Shown piece by piece: positions 1-7,318 of a DNA stretch of 64,000 bases. A program made the position numbers and the translations under genes. Origin of the DNA: Limnohabitans sp. 2KL-1. GTDB lineage: Bacteria > Pseudomonadota > Gammaproteobacteria > Burkholderiales > Burkholderiaceae_C. Numbering within the stretch: position 1 is the stretch's first letter; every line of letters begins with the position of its first letter. The DNA lies in contig NZ_NESL01000002.1 in assembly GCF_003063435.1 (NCBI RefSeq), forward strand, positions 124,001 to 188,000, written 5' to 3'. The notes below the pieces were generated by a model. It saw only the letters and a program-made list of their open reading frames with translations, ran no database searches and was not told the origin of the DNA.

Positions 1-496
1 GCGCCTGGGCTTTGGCCTGACTCAAGGCCGCCTCGGCCGCCTTCAAGCTGGTTTCGCGACGCTCCAGCTCGGCACCACTGATGAAGTTTTGCGTCTTCAA
101 GGCTTCAAAGCGCTTGAATTCTGCCGCTGCCAGATCGCGCTGGCTTGATGCAGCGTTCACCTGGGCCTGGGCCGCTTGAGCCGCCAATTGGTAATCTTGC
201 GCGTCCACCCGGGCCAACAAATGCCCAGCCGCGACACGCTGACCCACATCTGCCGGGCGCGCCACCAGTTTGCCCGGCACCTGAAACCCCAAACGAGACT
301 CCACGCGAGCCCGCACCTCGGCCGCATACTCGCCCGAAACGTTCAACTCGCCTGCCGTGACCGTGATGAGCTTGACCGAACGCAAAGGCTCTTGCGGCGC
401 TTCTTTTTTTGAACATGCCACTAAAGTTGTCAAAAAAACTGCGGTAGCGCAGAAATGAAAAACTCGCCGCGCGGCGAGTGACCAGTGGATTGGCAT
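1..496 (-). CDS. RND efflux periplasmic adaptor lipoprotein (partial)
   Basis: Membrane fusion protein that would link an inner-membrane RND pump to an outer-membrane channel for drug or solvent efflux. Reading the minus strand from the ATG at 496 gives an uninterrupted frame of 165 codons that runs off the left edge, so only the N-terminal part is here. The first 30 residues form a signal peptide ending in a lipobox (LVAC), so it is a predicted lipoprotein. Next comes the AcrA-type barrel-sandwich start (motifs LGFQVPGKL and AGHLLARVDAQDY), then an Ala/Gln/Glu-rich helical hairpin with coiled-coil character. A 3' neighbour encoding the RND pump would be expected outside the window. A TetR-type palindrome lies 20 bases upstream of the start. 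Confidence 0.85.
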   Translation of the reverse strand, partial: MPIHWSLAARRVFHFCATAVFLTTLVACSKKEAPQEPLRSVKLITVTAGELNVSGEYAAEVRARVESRLGFQVPGKLVARPADVGQRVAAGHLLARVDAQDYQLAAQAAQAQVNAASSQRDLAAAEFKRFEALKTQNFISGAELERRETSLKAAEAALSQAKAQA

Positions 497-516
497 GTAG
501 TTCCCGAAAAAGATAA

Positions 517-534
517 TGACTGACTGGTTAGTAA
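517..534. promoter_or_regulatory. Imperfect palindrome, candidate TetR-family operator
   Basis: TGACTGACTGGTTAGTAA matches its own reverse complement at 12 of 18 positions and sits 20 bases before the efflux adaptor start, in the short divergent gap towards the squalene-synthase-like gene. TetR/AcrR-family repressors commonly bind such sites in front of acrAB-type operons. No TetR gene lies inside the window, so the assignment is inference. Confidence 0.45.
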
Positions 535-580
535 TCTATTCAAAGTGACCCGTTCTGTCAAGCGACAATAGCCATTGACC

Positions 581-1654
581 ATGAAAAATGCCCCCCTATT
601 CCAGCGGCCGCCAAGTCCGGGTTTGAGCCCTGATCAACGCCGTCTCTTGCGCGGTGTGTCACGCTCGTTTGACCTGTCCATCCGCCTGCTGCCCAACGTG
701 CTGCAAGCCCCGGTGGCCATCGGCTACCTGTTGGCCCGCGCCACCGACACCGTGGCCGACACCACCGCTTTGCCCTTGGCCGAACGCCAGGTCTTGCTGG
801 CGCTGATGACGCAGGCCATTGCCGCACCGGACATGTCCAAAGAACACCACAGTGAACTGGCTCGGCTGACCCAGTCATTTGCCGCGCAACAAACCGACCC
901 GCACGAACGCGCCCTGATGCAGGCACTGCCCCAATGTCTGCCGCTGCTGTTGACGCTGTCCACAAAAGACCAAGCCAGCGTGCGCCAGGTGCTCAGCCAC
1001 ATCACCCGGGGGCAGCTCCTGGACATGGCGCGTTTTGGCCCCGGACTGCACGCTTTGCAAACAGAAGCCGAGCTGGCGGACTACACCTGGCTCGTGGCCG
1101 GTTGCGTGGGCGAATTCTGGACCGAGCTGTGCGGCCGCCATCTGCCCGGCTACGCCCGCCTGCCGCAAGAAGACATGATGCGCATCGGTCGGCAATACGG
1201 CATGGGCCTGCAGCGCCTGAACATCGTGCGCGACGCCGGAGCCGACCTGGCAGCAGGCCGCTGCTACTGGCCTGCAAAGACTTTGGCCACAGCAGGCCTG
1301 ACCCCGGCGCTGCTGGCCGAAGCCGCCCAATCAGGACGCGCCGACACCTTGCAAGCCCTGGCCCCGCTGTACAACCAATGGCTGGACCACACCCAATCCC
1401 AACTGGCCGATGGCATGCGCTACACCCTGGCTCTGAAGCCGCTGCGTTTGCGCCTGGCCAGCGCCCTGCCCGCCTTGATCGGTGCGCGCACCGTGACCCT
1501 GCTGCGCCAGGCCGGGCCTTTGGCCCTGACCCGCCGCGTCAAAATGCCGCGCCACGAAATGCGCGGTTTGATGGGGCGCATTGCTTTGGGCTTGGCCTCA
1601 CCCGCCGTGCTGGACAAGCAATTTCGCCGATTGTCTGGCGACACAAGGCTTTGA
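581..1654 (+). CDS. Squalene/phytoene synthase family protein (squalene-synthase-like)
   Basis: Trans-isoprenyl head-to-head condensing enzyme, probably joining two farnesyl diphosphates on the way to squalene and hopanoids. The first aspartate-rich motif is DTVAD at residues 56-60, after the segment GVSRSFDLSIRLLP. The second is NIVRDAGAD near residue 215, followed by GRCYWP. At 357 residues with an SRSF...YLLARATDT pattern it resembles the single-enzyme squalene synthases more than the shorter HpnC family, so I leave the symbol blank. I chose the ATG at 581 over the in-frame TTG at 575; neither has a clear Shine-Dalgarno sequence. It is followed at 56 bases by hpnD in the same direction, so the two probably form one transcription unit. 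Confidence 0.85.
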   Translation: MKNAPLFQRPPSPGLSPDQRRLLRGVSRSFDLSIRLLPNVLQAPVAIGYLLARATDTVADTTALPLAERQVLLALMTQAIAAPDMSKEHHSELARLTQSFAAQQTDPHERALMQALPQCLPLLLTLSTKDQASVRQVLSHITRGQLLDMARFGPGLHALQTEAELADYTWLVAGCVGEFWTELCGRHLPGYARLPQEDMMRIGRQYGMGLQRLNIVRDAGADLAAGRCYWPAKTLATAGLTPALLAEAAQSGRADTLQALAPLYNQWLDHTQSQLADGMRYTLALKPLRLRLASALPALIGARTVTLLRQAGPLALTRRVKMPRHEMRGLMGRIALGLASPAVLDKQFRRLSGDTRL

Positions 1655-1710
1655 GCCCCCGCCTTGAGCCCTGCCTAGAGCGCCTTCTTTCGATGCGAGA
1701 ATCCCAGCCC

Positions 1711-2550
1711 ATGAGCCCGCAAGACTACGTCCAGCAAAAAGCCGCCGCTTCGGGCAGCAGCTTTTATTACGCCTTCCTGTTCTTGCCCCCCGAGCGCCGC
1801 GCAGCCATCACCGCGTTTTATGCGTTTTGCCGCGAAGTGGACGACGTGGTCGACGAAATCAGCGACCCCAGCGTGGCCGCCGCCAAGCTCGGCTGGTGGC
1901 AAAAAGAAGTGCAGCAAGCTTATGCGGGCCAGCCCACCCACCCGGTTATGCATGCGCTAATGCCGCACACCCAGCCGTTCGGCATCGAAAGCCGCCACCT
2001 GATGGCCGTGATCGAAGGCTGCCAGATGGACCTGAACCAGACCCGGTATCTGGACTTTGCTGGCCTGACGAAATACTGCCACCTGGTGGCCGGCGTGGTG
2101 GGCGAAGTCGCCGCCCGCATCTTTGGCCAAACCGACGAGGCCACCACCGCTTACGCCCACAAACTGGGCCTGGCCTTTCAGATGACCAACATCATCCGCG
2201 ACGTGGGCGAAGACGCGCTGCGCGGGCGCATCTATTTGCCGCTGGACGAGCAGCAACGCTTTGGCGTCAAAGCCAACGATCTGATGCAGCGCGACTATTC
2301 AGACCGCTTCACCGCGCTGATGAAGTTCCAGACCGACCGTGCCCACGCCCTGTACGACGAAGCCCTGGCCCTGCTGCCCGCGGCCGACCGCCGCGCACAA
2401 AAACCCGGCCTCATGATGGCCAGCATCTACCGCACCTTGCTGCGCGAAATCGAAGCCTCGGGCTTTCAGGTGCTGCACCAGCGCATCGCGCTCACGCCAC
2501 TGCGCAAACTGTGGCTGGCTTGGAAGATGCAGGCGCTGGGGCGGTTTTGA
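1711..2550 (+). CDS. hpnD: Presqualene diphosphate synthase HpnD
   Basis: Condenses two farnesyl diphosphates to presqualene diphosphate in bacterial squalene and hopanoid synthesis. Both Asp-rich motifs are present: DDVVD at residues 44-48 after FYAFCREV, and NIIRDVGED followed by GRIYLP. The 279-residue length fits the family. The ATG at 1711 gives the usual MSPQDYVQQKAA N-terminus; an in-frame ATG at 1693 would add six residues. The same frame stays open far upstream across the previous gene, but that is a shadow. No hpnE or squalene-hopene cyclase gene follows in the window. The last 50 bases have a decayed second copy at 2976-3032. Confidence 0.9.
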   Translation: MSPQDYVQQKAAASGSSFYYAFLFLPPERRAAITAFYAFCREVDDVVDEISDPSVAAAKLGWWQKEVQQAYAGQPTHPVMHALMPHTQPFGIESRHLMAVIEGCQMDLNQTRYLDFAGLTKYCHLVAGVVGEVAARIFGQTDEATTAYAHKLGLAFQMTNIIRDVGEDALRGRIYLPLDEQQRFGVKANDLMQRDYSDRFTALMKFQTDRAHALYDEALALLPAADRRAQKPGLMMASIYRTLLREIEASGFQVLHQRIALTPLRKLWLAWKMQALGRF

Positions 2551-2598
2551 GGCCCTCTGCTTGAAGGGCATGCACGGCATGACGTCTCAGCAAGAACG

Positions 2599-2826
2599 TC
2601 AGACGCCAGCCTCTGGCAATCCAGTGATATGGATCTCGCCACCCAGCGCGTGCAGTACGCGCAACACTTGTGCCAGTCGCACCGTGGGTTTGCCCGCCTC
2701 CAGCTCCACGACAAAGCGCACACCGCCCCCTGCCGCCAAGGCCAACTGAGGCTGAGTGAGCGCGAGCTGCTTGCGGGCTGCGCGGATGGCATCGCCCAAT
2801 TGCTGTGGTGAATGAATGCTGGTCAT
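2599..2826 (-). CDS. HipB-like XRE-family transcriptional regulator (orphan antitoxin type)
   Basis: Small DNA-binding protein of 75 residues with a helix-turn-helix: the segment QLGDAIRAARKQLALTQPQLAL and then VELEAGKPTVRLAQVLRVLHALG match the HipB/Xre fold. HipB proteins usually pair with the HipA kinase and repress their own operon. Here no hipA follows, because hpnD lies immediately downstream in the opposite direction, so this is a solitary copy. The ATG at 2826 is preferred to the in-frame TTG at 2835. Three matching palindromic operators lie directly upstream, the nearest 12 bases before the start, which fits autorepression. A cassette arrival next to hpnD is suggested by the duplicated hpnD end on its other side. 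Confidence 0.8.
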   Translation of the reverse strand: MTSIHSPQQLGDAIRAARKQLALTQPQLALAAGGGVRFVVELEAGKPTVRLAQVLRVLHALGGEIHITGLPEAGV

Positions 2827-2838
2827 GGTTTCCAAAAT

Positions 2839-2950
2839 TTCCCGTTCAGGAATTTTTTATCAGGACTCACTTCAAGGCAATGTGTATTTCCCGAACGGGA
2901 ATTTTTCTGTATTTCAAGAGCATCTGCTTAAATAATTTCCCGTTCGGGAA
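2839..2950. promoter_or_regulatory. Three equally spaced HipB-type operators
   Basis: Three palindromes of the form TTCCCG-NN-CGGGAA start at 2839 (TTCCCGTTCAGGAA, one mismatch), 2888 (TTCCCGAACGGGAA, perfect) and 2937 (TTCCCGTTCGGGAA, perfect). The start-to-start distance is exactly 49 bases both times. They lie just upstream of the HipB-like gene, the nearest one close to its ribosome-binding region. Multiple spaced operators allowing looping are known for E. coli hipBA; the sequence here is different. Confidence 0.8.
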
Positions 2951-2975
2951 ATCAATCTATCACTCGACAACGCCA

Positions 2976-3032
2976 TGCATAGCGCTCACACCGCTGCGCA
3001 AGCTGTGTCTCGCGCGCCAATTGAAGGAGTAA
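2976..3032 (+). pseudogene. Decayed second copy of the hpnD 3' end
   Basis: The reading frame ending at the TAA at 3030-3032 gives IALTPLRKLCLARQLKE, against IALTPLRKLWLAWKMQ at the end of hpnD. The DNA matches at about 28 of 34 positions, mostly with third-base changes, which is the pattern of a diverged gene end rather than a fresh duplication. It lies about 490 bases downstream of the intact end, and the HipB-like gene with its operators is between the two copies. Confidence 0.7.
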
Positions 3033-3114
3033 GGACATGGACACACTCAAGCTCCGCAAGCGGGACAGCGCCGAGCACCGCCTGCCCCCTGACAGCGCAA
3101 CCGCGTTCATCCAC

Positions 3115-3708
3115 TCACCAGATGCGGGTGAATTGCGACACCTCGGGGCGCGGCTTGAAGGGTTTGCGTGAGCTGACTGTGCCCACGCTCAGGCAACAAA
3201 TCGCGTGCTCTGACGCGCCCAGCCCCAGACCGGCTCTGAAAGAATCTGCCTTGAGTGCCTTGCCACTCGTCAAGCCCGAGCCATAGCCCATGGCATGGGC
3301 CAGCAGCATGAAGTTTTGCACGGCGCAACCTGCACTCAGCACGCGCTCGTTCAGGTCGATGTCGGCATCACCTTTGGCCTCGTCCACGATCAGCAGCATC
3401 AGCAAAGGCGCACGCAGGGCCTTGTCGCGCGCCTGCGCTACCTGATCGTTGGACGCGCTCGCATCACGCTCCAGCAAGGCTTGGGCAAACAGCGCGCCCA
3501 AATCGGCCCTTCTGTGCTCGGGAATGATCAAAAACCGCCAGGGGTTGATGAGGTCGTGGTCCGGCGCGTCGGCTGCTGCCCGGAACAATTGTTCAAGTTC
3601 AGCGGCATCAGGTCCCGGGGCCACCAACCGCTTGGGCAACACAGTTTGGCGCGAAGCGATCCATTGACTGGCCAGCTGTATGGTGGTTTCTTTTTCGGCT
3701 TCGCTCAT
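3115..3708 (-). CDS. Nitroreductase family protein (YdjA-like)
   Basis: Probable FMN-dependent NAD(P)H oxidoreductase. Residues 20-25 contain SRQTVLPKRLV, matching the family's N-terminal FMN phosphate contacts, and NPWRFLIIP and the late AHAMGYGSGLTSG segment are typical of the compact YdjA subgroup. The length of 197 residues also fits that subgroup. Family members reduce nitroaromatics or quinones in vitro; the physiological substrate cannot be read from sequence. It is read alone on the minus strand, followed by hpnD-side intergenic DNA and preceded by the GST gene at 74 bases in the same direction. Confidence 0.85.
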   Translation of the reverse strand: MSEAEKETTIQLASQWIASRQTVLPKRLVAPGPDAAELEQLFRAAADAPDHDLINPWRFLIIPEHRRADLGALFAQALLERDASASNDQVAQARDKALRAPLLMLLIVDEAKGDADIDLNERVLSAGCAVQNFMLLAHAMGYGSGLTSGKALKADSFRAGLGLGASEHAICCLSVGTVSSRKPFKPRPEVSQFTRIW

Positions 3709-3782
3709 GCGGACTCTCTCGAACTGATCATTTCATCCGACATGAAGTTTGCCCGATACACCACACACCACCTCATGGGCTT

Positions 3783-4433
3783 TTACTTCATCGCCCTCGC
3801 CTGTTTCTGGGCAGGGCGTTCCACGCAGGCATGCAGCCAACTGGAGACTGACGGGTATTGCGCCAACAAAGCGCCGGCCGGACGGACCCAGCTGGCCACA
3901 CTGGCCACGCACACATCGGCCACAGTGAAGCGGTTCGCCGCCAGGTAAGCCTCGCCTTGGGCGTTTTGGGCCTGCAGGTGTTTTTCCAACACGGCCAGCG
4001 GCACTTTCAATCGGCTTTCCGCCTGGTCCGCCAATTCTGGCTTGCGCTGGTCTGCGGGCATGGCCATGCGGTGCATCAGCACGGTGAGCGCGTCTTTTTC
4101 CAACTCGGTCACGGTCCAGAAACTCCAGCGCAAGGCTTCGGCCTCTTCGCGGGGCGTGGCGGGCGTGATCGTTTGGCCATCGGCCTGGCCATGCACGCGG
4201 GCGATGTACAGCGCGCAGGCCATGCTTTCCCAAACGGTGACCGTGCCTTCGGGGCGCTCGTCCACCACAGCCGGGATGTGGCCATTGGGGTTGATCGCCA
4301 AAAACTCGGGCGTGCGGGTCGCGCCGCCTGCGTATGGCGTGGCGATGTGCTCAAACGGCGCACCCAACTCCAGTGCAGTCCAGATCGGGCGTGCAGCGCG
4401 GGAAGCGCCAATGCCGTAAATTTTCAAAGTCAT
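3783..4433 (-). CDS. Glutathione S-transferase family protein
   Basis: Cytosolic GST-like protein of 216 residues. The N-terminal thioredoxin-like half has IYGIGASRAARPIWTALELG, the cis-proline region (NPNGHIPAVVD) and the ES pair (VWESMACALYIAR) that bind glutathione. The C-terminal half is helical, with the conserved FTVADVCVASVASW segment. The ATG at 4433 is preferred because AGGAGA lies nine bases upstream; the longer frame to 4556 runs through a repeat element. The substrate is unknown. Confidence 0.88.
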   Translation of the reverse strand: MTLKIYGIGASRAARPIWTALELGAPFEHIATPYAGGATRTPEFLAINPNGHIPAVVDERPEGTVTVWESMACALYIARVHGQADGQTITPATPREEAEALRWSFWTVTELEKDALTVLMHRMAMPADQRKPELADQAESRLKVPLAVLEKHLQAQNAQGEAYLAANRFTVADVCVASVASWVRPAGALLAQYPSVSSWLHACVERPAQKQARAMK

Positions 4434-4466
4434 GTCGGTCTCCTGATGGTCACATTGCACAGATTT

Positions 4467-4581
4467 CATGTCGGGGTTAAAGCCACCAACATACAAGGGG
4501 ACGTTCCCCGTCGGCACATTCAGGTCCGCCGTCTTCGGGCGCGACACAGATCCCATGTCGGGGCTGAAGCCGCCGACCTAG
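4467..4581. repeat. Palindromic dispersed repeat, degenerate copy
   Basis: Two same-orientation units related to CATGTCGGGGCTGAAGCC lie at 4467-4495 and 4554-4581, with a partial inverted fragment between them. The same unit occurs as a clean inverted pair at 10955-11029. The last bases of the second unit supply the stop codon of the HAD gene, so the element reaches into coding sequence. Confidence 0.75.
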
Positions 4582-5285
4582 AAAACGTAGTCGGGCCAGC
4601 TGGCGCACAGCGCGTGCAAGTCTCGCACCTCCAGATGCGGGCGAGTGTCGCCATGGGTCCAGTCGTGGCCTTCGCGGTTGAGCCAGGCGACCTGCATGCC
4701 TGCAGCCAAGGCACCCACGCAGTCAGCGTGGGCGTCATCGCCAATGTGCAGCACCTCGTGCGGTGCAACGCCTGCGGCCTGGGCACCGGCCACAAAAACC
4801 CGCAAATCCGGCTTGGCCACGCCGAGCGACTGGGCGCTGACGCTGGCGTGAAAATGCTGGCCAATGCCGACACGGTGCACATCGGCGTTGCCGTTTGACA
4901 GCGCCACCACCGGGTAGCGCTGACTCCAGAATGCCAACGCGGGCATCGCATCGTCAAACAAGTCCACCCGCTGACGCTCGGCAAAAAACACCTCAAAAGC
5001 CACCTCGGCCAGGTGCCCAGGCTCCCCGGCTTGATGCAGCATGGCGCGGATCGACTCCCGGCGCAGAAACGACAAATCATGAGCCCGGTCGGCGTGGCGG
5101 GCGTTGATTTCGGCGCGGATGGCTTTTTTGAGTTCGGCATCGGCCGACAGCGCTGCCGCACCGGGGGCATGGGCGCTCAGCCAGGTCTGTAAAACCACCT
5201 CGGCACGGCCAATCGTGGGCCAGACGGGCCACAAAGTGTCGTCCAGATCGAGGGTAATGGCTTTGATTCGGGAAATGTCAATCAT
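4578..5285 (-). CDS. HAD-superfamily hydrolase
   Basis: Probable small-molecule phosphatase, 235 residues. All four HAD motifs are visible: DLDDT near residue 13 with the nucleophilic Asp, ALSNGN (motif II Ser) near residue 130, the Lys in GVAKPD, and the acidic pair in IGDDAHAD. A helical cap lies between motifs I and II. The start at 5285 faces the hemH start at 5305 divergently with only 19 bases between, so each promoter must lie inside the other gene or further away. An upstream in-frame start at 5306 would overlap hemH. The stop codon falls within a dispersed repeat. Confidence 0.88.
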   Translation of the reverse strand: MIDISRIKAITLDLDDTLWPVWPTIGRAEVVLQTWLSAHAPGAAALSADAELKKAIRAEINARHADRAHDLSFLRRESIRAMLHQAGEPGHLAEVAFEVFFAERQRVDLFDDAMPALAFWSQRYPVVALSNGNADVHRVGIGQHFHASVSAQSLGVAKPDLRVFVAGAQAAGVAPHEVLHIGDDAHADCVGALAAGMQVAWLNREGHDWTHGDTRPHLEVRDLHALCASWPDYVF

Positions 5286-5304
5286 GGTGGTGGGAGAATA
5301 CCGC

Positions 5305-6393
5305 ATGGCATTTCAACAAGAACCCTCCTTCCAACATGGTCAGGCCCCCAAAACGGCTGTGCTGTATTGCAACCTGGGCACCCCCAGCGCCCCCACAGCC
5401 CCGGCCCTGCGCAAATACCTGGCCGAATTTTTGGGCGACAGCCGCGTGGTCGAGATCCCCAAACCCATCTGGTGGTTGATCCTGCACGGCATCATCTTGC
5501 GCGTGCGCCCGGCCAAATCGGCCGCCAAATACGCCAGCATCTGGACCGAGCAGGGCTCGCCCCTGAAAGCCTTCACCGAACAACAGGCCCAGTCGCTGGG
5601 CACGACGCTGCAAGAGCGTGGCCACCACGTCACCGTGCGCTACGCCATGCGCTACGGCCAGCCGTCCATCCCCGAGCAACTCAGCGCCTTGAAGGCCGAG
5701 GGCGTGCAGCGCGTGCTGATCGTGCCCGCTTATCCGCAATACAGCGGCACCACCACGGCCAGCGTGTTCGACGCGGTCTACCGCTGGGGCCTGAAAACCC
5801 GGCTGATTCCCGAGCTGCGGTTTGTCAACCGCTACCACGACGACCCGCGCTACATCGCCGCGCTGGCGACCACCGTGCGCGAGCACTGGGCTGCACACGG
5901 CCAGGCCGAGCAGCTGGTCATGAGCTTTCACGGCGTGCCCGAGCGCACTTTGCAACTGGGCGACCCCTACCACTGCGAATGCATGAAAACTGGTCGCCTG
6001 CTGGCCGAAGCGCTGGGCTTGTCCAAGGACCAGTACAAACTGACCTTCCAGTCGCGCTTTGGCAAAGCCAAATGGCTGGAGCCCTACACCGAGCCCACGC
6101 TGATCGCCATGGCGCAGCAAGGCGTGAAAAAGGTGGACGTGATCTGCCCGGGCTTCACCAGCGACTGCCTGGAGACCCTGGAGGAGATTCAGCAAGAAGC
6201 GCAAGAAGCGTTTTTGCACGCAGGCGGCGAAAGCTTCAGCTACATCCCCTGCCTGAACAACCACGCGCAATGGATTGAGGCGCTGGCCGACATCAGCCTG
6301 AGCCACATGCAGGGCTGGGATTTGTCAGTGCCTGACACTGCGGCGCTGGCGGCAAGCCGGGCGCGGGCTTTGGCGCACGGGGCCAAAAACTGA
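5305..6393 (+). CDS. hemH: Ferrochelatase
   Basis: Inserts ferrous iron into protoporphyrin IX, the last step of protoheme synthesis, at the cytoplasmic face of the membrane. Diagnostic segments are AVLYCNLGTPSAPTAPALRKYLAEFL near the start, the YPQYSGTTTASVFD signature, and LVMSFHGVPERT with the active-site His. The Cys-containing HCECM and CPGFTSDCLETLEEI segments follow. The 362-residue length fits the betaproteobacterial family. The ATG at 5305 has GGGAG nine bases upstream; longer upstream starts overlap the HAD gene. Confidence 0.96.
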   Translation: MAFQQEPSFQHGQAPKTAVLYCNLGTPSAPTAPALRKYLAEFLGDSRVVEIPKPIWWLILHGIILRVRPAKSAAKYASIWTEQGSPLKAFTEQQAQSLGTTLQERGHHVTVRYAMRYGQPSIPEQLSALKAEGVQRVLIVPAYPQYSGTTTASVFDAVYRWGLKTRLIPELRFVNRYHDDPRYIAALATTVREHWAAHGQAEQLVMSFHGVPERTLQLGDPYHCECMKTGRLLAEALGLSKDQYKLTFQSRFGKAKWLEPYTEPTLIAMAQQGVKKVDVICPGFTSDCLETLEEIQQEAQEAFLHAGGESFSYIPCLNNHAQWIEALADISLSHMQGWDLSVPDTAALAASRARALAHGAKN

Positions 6394-6429
6394 GATCGCC
6401 TGCGCAAAACAACCGATCGGCCCGGAACG

Positions 6430-7311
6430 TCAAACGGCTTCAATGAAGTCCGTCACCCACTCCAGCTGCTGCAGCACGTTCAAAGCCGGTGCGTGACCGC
6501 AGCCGGGCACCTCGATCACTTTGAGTTGCCCCCGTGCCCCCGGCCCCCGACGGCGCATGTCGGCCACCGTGTGCGGCAAAACCAGATCAGAGTCGGCCCC
6601 ACGCAGCAACAGCACCGGCAATTTGAGCGCGTCATAGTGGTCCCAGATCAGGTAGTCGTTGGGGTGCGCGGTGAACTGCATCGCCATGGCCGGGTCGTAA
6701 TGCGGCGTGACGCGGCCATCGGGCAGGCGACGGGTGGACGTTTCCGTCAACCGACGCCACTGCGCGTCGCTCAACCAGCCAAACGGCTTGTAGACCTGAC
6801 GCAAAAACGCTTCAAGTTCGGTCACCGTGGCAAACGCGGGAGGGGTGCCCGCATAGGCCTTGATGCGGTCAATGGCGGCTTGTGCCAGTTCGGGCGCGTT
6901 GTCGTTGAGCGTCAGGCTCAGGATGCGGTGCTTCAATGTGGGCTCGACCAAACCCGCCGCGCACAGCGTGCCAATCGCCCCGCCCATCGAGGTGCCCACC
7001 CAATGCACGGCGCGCAATTGCAAGCCATCCATCAGTTCACGCGCCAGCCGGGCGTAAAAGGCCAGGCAGTACTGGTTCTGCGGATCGGCACTCCACTGCG
7101 ACAGGCCACGGCCCACCGTGTCCGGGCAAATCACACGCCAGCCGCATGCGCTCAAGTGCGCAGCCAGCTCGTCCATGTCGCGCCCGGTGCGGGCCAGTCC
7201 ATGCCAAGCGATCACCGTGCCTTTTTCGGCTTGGCCCCAGTCGGTGTAATGGATTTCCAAACCTGCACAGGTGATGTAGCCGGATGCGAAAGCGTTCAGG
7301 GAAGACGGCAT
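6430..7311 (-). CDS. Alpha/beta hydrolase
   Basis: Alpha/beta-hydrolase fold enzyme of 293 residues. The oxyanion-hole HG is in IAWHGLARTG, the nucleophile elbow is GTSMGG, the acid is likely in LLLRGADSDLVLP and the catalytic His is in PGCGHAPAL. The ATG at 7311 is 8 bases after the livM stop (7319), and the stop region TGAGGTG doubles as its Shine-Dalgarno sequence, so it is probably translated by coupling as the last gene of the liv operon. This link suggests a role in processing a compound that the transporter imports, such as an ester or amide; the substrate is not known. Confidence 0.85.
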   Translation of the reverse strand: MPSSLNAFASGYITCAGLEIHYTDWGQAEKGTVIAWHGLARTGRDMDELAAHLSACGWRVICPDTVGRGLSQWSADPQNQYCLAFYARLARELMDGLQLRAVHWVGTSMGGAIGTLCAAGLVEPTLKHRILSLTLNDNAPELAQAAIDRIKAYAGTPPAFATVTELEAFLRQVYKPFGWLSDAQWRRLTETSTRRLPDGRVTPHYDPAMAMQFTAHPNDYLIWDHYDALKLPVLLLRGADSDLVLPHTVADMRRRGPGARGQLKVIEVPGCGHAPALNVLQQLEWVTDFIEAV

Positions 7312-7318
7312 AGGCACC

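Noticed and set aside
934-1710. Long upstream extension of the hpnD frame
   Set aside because: The extension runs through the squalene-synthase-like gene in another frame and encodes Arg/Pro-rich sequence without similarity; hpnD starts at 1711 or 1693.
3037-3171. 44-codon frame beginning MDTLKLRKRDSAEH after the duplicated hpnD end, with GGAGTAAGG upstream
   Set aside because: It overlaps the end of the nitroreductase gene on the other strand and has no recognisable similarity; not enough support to call a gene.
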